A stretch of DNA of 64,000 nt, taken from contig CAWKNC010000002.1 of the NCBI GenBank assembly GCA_963851045.1, forward strand, positions 744,001 through 808,000. The letters are read 5' to 3'. The notes under the pieces were generated by a model. That model searched no databases. It was not told the DNA's origin and saw nothing but the letters and a program-made list of their open reading frames with translations. Positions within the stretch are counted from its first letter, which is position 1. Each line of letters opens with the position of its first letter. A program made the position numbers and the translations under genes. Shown here piece after piece: positions 61,342 through 64,000 of this stretch. Source of the stretch: WHSW01 sp963851045 (GTDB lineage: Bacteria; Actinomycetota; Thermoleophilia; Solirubrobacterales; 70-9).

Positions 61342-62316
61342 ATGGAGTGGGAGGAGCTGATTGGCCGCGATGGCCTTGACGCCGACGCCGAACCCGAGGC
61401 GGAGCGTGGTGGACGCTTCGCGCGCCTGCGCGAGCGCCTCTCGAAGAGCCGCCAGGCACTTCGCGCGGAGCTCTCGGCGAGCCTCTTCGAGAAGATCGAC
61501 GCCGAGACGTGGGAGCGCCTCGAGGAGGCGCTGATCCTCGCCGACGTCGGAGTACGGGCGACCGCGGATGTGGTCGCCAAGCTCGAAACCGAGGTCGAGG
61601 CGGGCGAGGTGAGTGGTCCCGAGGCGATCCGTGCGCGTCTGGTGGAGCTGCTCGCCGAACTAGCGGGCTCAGAGCCACCGCGAATCGAGCTCAGTCACAC
61701 CCCGACGGTCGTCATGGTCGTTGGCGTCAACGGGACCGGCAAGACGACGACGATTGGCAAGCTTGCCGCGGTGCTGAAGGAGCGGTTCGGGCTCGACGTC
61801 ATCGTCGCGGCGGCGGACACCTATCGCGCTGCCGCGATCGAGCAGCTCGAGACCTGGGCAGAGCGCGCCGGCACCCAGATCGTGAAGGGAAACGAGGGCG
61901 GCGACCCCGGGGCGGTGGTGTTCGACGCGCTGGCCGCCGCGGAGGCTCGCGGGGCCGATGTCGTGATCGTCGATACGGCGGGGCGCCTGCACACCCACGG
62001 CAACCTGATGGAGGAGCTCACGAAGGTCTACCGCGTCGCGGGCAAGCGGCTTGAGGGCGCTCCGCACGAGACGCTGATCGTGATCGACGCGACCACGGGC
62101 CAGAACGGGCTGCGCCAGGCACAGGCATTCGCGAAGGCGGTCGACATCACCGGGATCGTCCTGACCAAGCTCGACGGCACCGCCAAGGGCGGAATCGCGC
62201 TCGCGATCGCTGGCGAGCTCGAGATCCCGGTGAAGCTGATCGGCGTGGGGGAGGACATCGGCGACCTGCGCCCGTTCGACCCGAGGGACTTCGCGCAAGC
62301 ACTGCTGTCCGATTAG
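61342..62316 (+). CDS. ftsY: Signal recognition particle receptor FtsY
   Basis: Membrane receptor of SRP. It has 324 residues: a short acidic N-terminus instead of the long A domain of E. coli, an N domain (about 30-115) and an SRP GTPase domain with GVNGTGKTTTIGKL (about 129-142), DTAGRLHTHGNLMEEL, TKLDGTAKGG and GVGEDIGDLRPFD. It follows smc by six bases, the common smc-ftsY pair, and is close to ffh. Confidence 0.96.
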   Translation: MEWEELIGRDGLDADAEPEAERGGRFARLRERLSKSRQALRAELSASLFEKIDAETWERLEEALILADVGVRATADVVAKLETEVEAGEVSGPEAIRARLVELLAELAGSEPPRIELSHTPTVVMVVGVNGTGKTTTIGKLAAVLKERFGLDVIVAAADTYRAAAIEQLETWAERAGTQIVKGNEGGDPGAVVFDALAAAEARGADVVIVDTAGRLHTHGNLMEELTKVYRVAGKRLEGAPHETLIVIDATTGQNGLRQAQAFAKAVDITGIVLTKLDGTAKGGIALAIAGELEIPVKLIGVGEDIGDLRPFDPRDFAQALLSD

Positions 62317-62366
62317 AAACAAAACCTGCCGGCTGCTCCGCTTCGCGTCCGCCGCCGTCAGGGTCG

Positions 62367-62372
62367 TAGGCT
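62367..62372 (+). promoter_or_regulatory. -10 box TAGGCT for leaderless ffh
   Basis: TAGGCT ends exactly seven bases before the ffh ATG within the 63-base gap after ftsY. Confidence 0.5.
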
Positions 62373-62379
62373 AGTTCCG

Positions 62380-63717
62380 ATGTTCGACCAGCTTTCAGAC
62401 CGCCTTCAGGAGACGCTTTCCGACGTCCGCAATCGCGGCAAGCTGACCGAGGCGGATATCGACAAGGCCATGCGCGAGATTCGCCTCGCGCTGCTCGAGG
62501 CCGACGTCAACTTCAAGGTCGTCAAGCAATTCACCTCGCAGGTGAAGGAGCGCGCGCTGGGCGGCGACGTCCTCGAGGCGCTCAATCCCGGCCAGCAGGT
62601 CGTGAAGATCGTCGACGAGGAGCTTGCCACGCTCATGGGCGGCTCCGGACGCGACCTGGCGTTCGCCTCCAGCGGGACGACCGTGATCCTGATGGCGGGT
62701 CTTCAGGGCTCCGGTAAGACGACCGCGTGCGCGAAGCTCGCCAAGCACCTGGGTGACCAGGGCAAGAGCGTCGCGCTGGTTGCGTGTGACACCCAGCGGC
62801 CGGCGGCGGTCGAGCAGCTGGTGACGATGGGCAAGCGCGCCAACGCGACGGTCTACGAGCAGGGCACGGAGCGCAGCCCGGTCGACATCGCCGAGTGGGC
62901 GCTGGGGCAGGCGCGAGGTGCCGGAACCGACGTCCTGATCGTCGACACGGCGGGACGGCTTCACGTCGACGAGGAGCTGATGGATGAGCTCGCGGCGATC
63001 CGCAAGCGAACCAAGCCCCACGACATCCTGCTCGTGCTCGACTCGATGACCGGTCAGGACGCCGTGAACGTGGCGGAGAGCTTTGCCGAGCGAGTCGACT
63101 TCGACGGCGTGGTCCTCACCAAGCTGGATGGCGATGCTCGCGGTGGCGCTGCCCTCTCGGTGAAGGCGGTCACGGGAAAGCCGATCATGTACGCCTCGAC
63201 GGGGGAGCGCATCGAGCAGCTCGAGCGCTTTCACCCGGACCGCATGGCGCAGCGGATCCTCGGGATGGGGGACGTTCGCTCGCTGATCGAAAAGGCCGAG
63301 GAAGTCCACGACGCCGACAGCGCGGCCGAGCTCGAGCGCAAGATTCGCAAGCAGCAGTTCACGCTCGAGGACTTCCTCACCCAGATGCGACAGGTGCGAA
63401 AGATGGGACCGCTTCAGAACGTGCTCGGGATGATGCCCGGGATGGGCAAGGCGATGAAGCAACTGCGCCAGGTCGACATGGACGATCGCGAGCTCGACCG
63501 CCTTGAGGCGATCATCCTCTCGATGACGCCCGCCGAGCGGGCCAACCCGACGATCATCGACGGCTCGCGGCGCAAGCGCATCGCCCAGGGCTCAGGGACG
63601 ACTGTTCAGGCGGTCAATCAGCTCGTCAAGCAGTTCGCCCAGATGCGCAAGATGATGTCCCAGCTCGCCAAGGGCAAGATGCCCGACCCCGCTCAATTGA
63701 TGAAGCAAATCCGCTGA
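62380..63717 (+). CDS. ffh: Signal recognition particle protein Ffh
   Basis: The SRP54 homologue that binds signal sequences and 4.5S RNA. The 445 residues comprise the N domain, GTPase domain (LQGSGKTTACAKLA near 108, DTAGRLHVDEELM, TKLDGDARGG) and the Met-rich M domain (GMMPGMGKAMK, SGTTVQAVNQLVKQF). The next gene, rpsP, follows as in most bacteria. No 4.5S RNA gene was recognised in the window. Confidence 0.97.
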   Translation: MFDQLSDRLQETLSDVRNRGKLTEADIDKAMREIRLALLEADVNFKVVKQFTSQVKERALGGDVLEALNPGQQVVKIVDEELATLMGGSGRDLAFASSGTTVILMAGLQGSGKTTACAKLAKHLGDQGKSVALVACDTQRPAAVEQLVTMGKRANATVYEQGTERSPVDIAEWALGQARGAGTDVLIVDTAGRLHVDEELMDELAAIRKRTKPHDILLVLDSMTGQDAVNVAESFAERVDFDGVVLTKLDGDARGGAALSVKAVTGKPIMYASTGERIEQLERFHPDRMAQRILGMGDVRSLIEKAEEVHDADSAAELERKIRKQQFTLEDFLTQMRQVRKMGPLQNVLGMMPGMGKAMKQLRQVDMDDRELDRLEAIILSMTPAERANPTIIDGSRRKRIAQGSGTTVQAVNQLVKQFAQMRKMMSQLAKGKMPDPAQLMKQIR

Positions 63718-63769
63718 GATGTCGCGCTTCGCGCCCGCTCTCAACGCGGCTTACTACTTCGCTTCCCGC

Positions 63770-63775
63770 TAACCT
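63770..63775 (+). promoter_or_regulatory. -10 box TAACCT for rpsP
   Basis: TAACCT ends eleven bases before the rpsP ATG and shares its downstream 16 bases with the rpmF start region. Confidence 0.45.
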
Positions 63776-63786
63776 TCCGCGCCGCA

Positions 63787-64000
63787 ATGGTCCGAATCAG
63801 GCTTAGAAGGGTGGGTTCGCGCAAGAACCCGATCTGGCGCGTCGTCGTCGCCGACAAGCGCTCGCCGCGCGATGGTCGCACGATCGAGACGATCGGCCAC
63901 TACAACCCGCAGACCGACCCCTCCGTCATCGTCATCGACGAGGAGCGTGCTCAGCACTGGCTCGACCACGGCGCGCAGCCGACGGCCACCGTCGCGACCC
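63787..64000 (+). CDS. rpsP: 30S ribosomal protein S16, N-terminal part
   Basis: The first 71 residues of S16: MVRIRLRRVGSRKNPIWRVVVADKR...GRTIETIGHYNPQTDP, the family hallmark. The frame runs off the window end. In most bacteria rpsP is followed by rimM and trmD. The context after ffh agrees. Confidence 0.96.
   Translation, partial: MVRIRLRRVGSRKNPIWRVVVADKRSPRDGRTIETIGHYNPQTDPSVIVIDEERAQHWLDHGAQPTATVAT

Noticed and set aside
1..64000. tRNA, rRNA, CRISPR arrays, transposases, phage genes
   Set aside because: None recognised on either strand: no regularly spaced repeats, no integrase or transposase motifs and no rRNA-like sequence. Base composition is even across the window.

Overview
The window is about 64 kb of very GC-rich, gene-dense bacterial chromosome with about 60 protein genes and no tRNA, rRNA, CRISPR array or mobile element that I can see. 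Actinobacterial traits dominate: a division cluster without ftsA, -10 boxes of the TAnnnT type, leaderless transcripts, a SepIVA-like coiled-coil gene upstream of the DUF177-rpmF block, and an NHEJ operon. Two secreted proteins with Ala/Lys repeats, one of them with a Lys-rich C-terminal module, suggest class Thermoleophilia (Solirubrobacterales-like). That placement is an inference.

Layout. 1-7.3 kb: murD (partial)-ftsW-murG-murC-murB-ftsQ, then ftsZ behind its own promoter. 7.4-12.9 kb: a secreted repeat protein and the glycine cleavage genes gcvT, gcvH, gcvPA, gcvPB. 12.9-16.5 kb (minus): ATP ligase, Ku, LigD-type polymerase and a methyltransferase, i.e. a split end-joining system. 16.6-22.4 kb: trpS, a formate/nitrite channel (minus), scpA-scpB, a pseudouridine synthase, aroH, a HisC-type aminotransferase and a small secreted protein. 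22.4-25.8 kb (minus): a membrane PAS-GAF-GGDEF-EAL protein and an M15 peptidase. 25.9-33.3 kb: an aromatic-rich leader peptide, aroF, tyrA, aroA, cmk, der and a DUF3352-like membrane protein. 33.3-41.2 kb: metK, a PH-domain protein (minus), then priA-def-fmt-rsmB-Zn ribbon-rpe. 41.2-46.7 kb: a CPA1 antiporter (minus) and ribD-ribE-ribBA-ribH behind a palindromic operator. 46.7-53.6 kb: rpmB, fakA, an unknown gene, ridA (minus), recG (frameshifted), rsmD, coaD, sepIVA-like. 53.9-64 kb: a secreted repeat protein, GNAT and methyltransferase genes, then DUF177-rpmF-plsX-acpP-rnc-smc-ftsY-ffh-rpsP (partial).

Several genes work together: cell wall and septum (mur/fts, sepIVA), chromosome condensation (smc with scpA/scpB), aromatic amino acids (aroF, tyrA, aroA, aroH, aminotransferase), translation start and rRNA modification (def, fmt, rsmB, rsmD, RluB-type enzyme), fatty-acid and CoA supply (plsX, acpP, fakA, coaD), and the SRP pathway (ffh, ftsY).

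The most interesting points are: an SMC of only 791 residues with intact ATPase halves but no recognisable hinge; an RNase III homologue that has lost most catalytic acidic residues; a leaderless aromatic leader peptide in front of aroF; a LigD-type polymerase frame with no usable start codon that overlaps the ku stop in the -1 frame; a -1 frameshift in recG; a chain of four NTGA gene overlaps that uses all four bases and implies a CTG start; five convergent gene pairs whose stop codons overlap by exactly four bases; and a repeated TAnnnT box seven bases ahead of many start codons.
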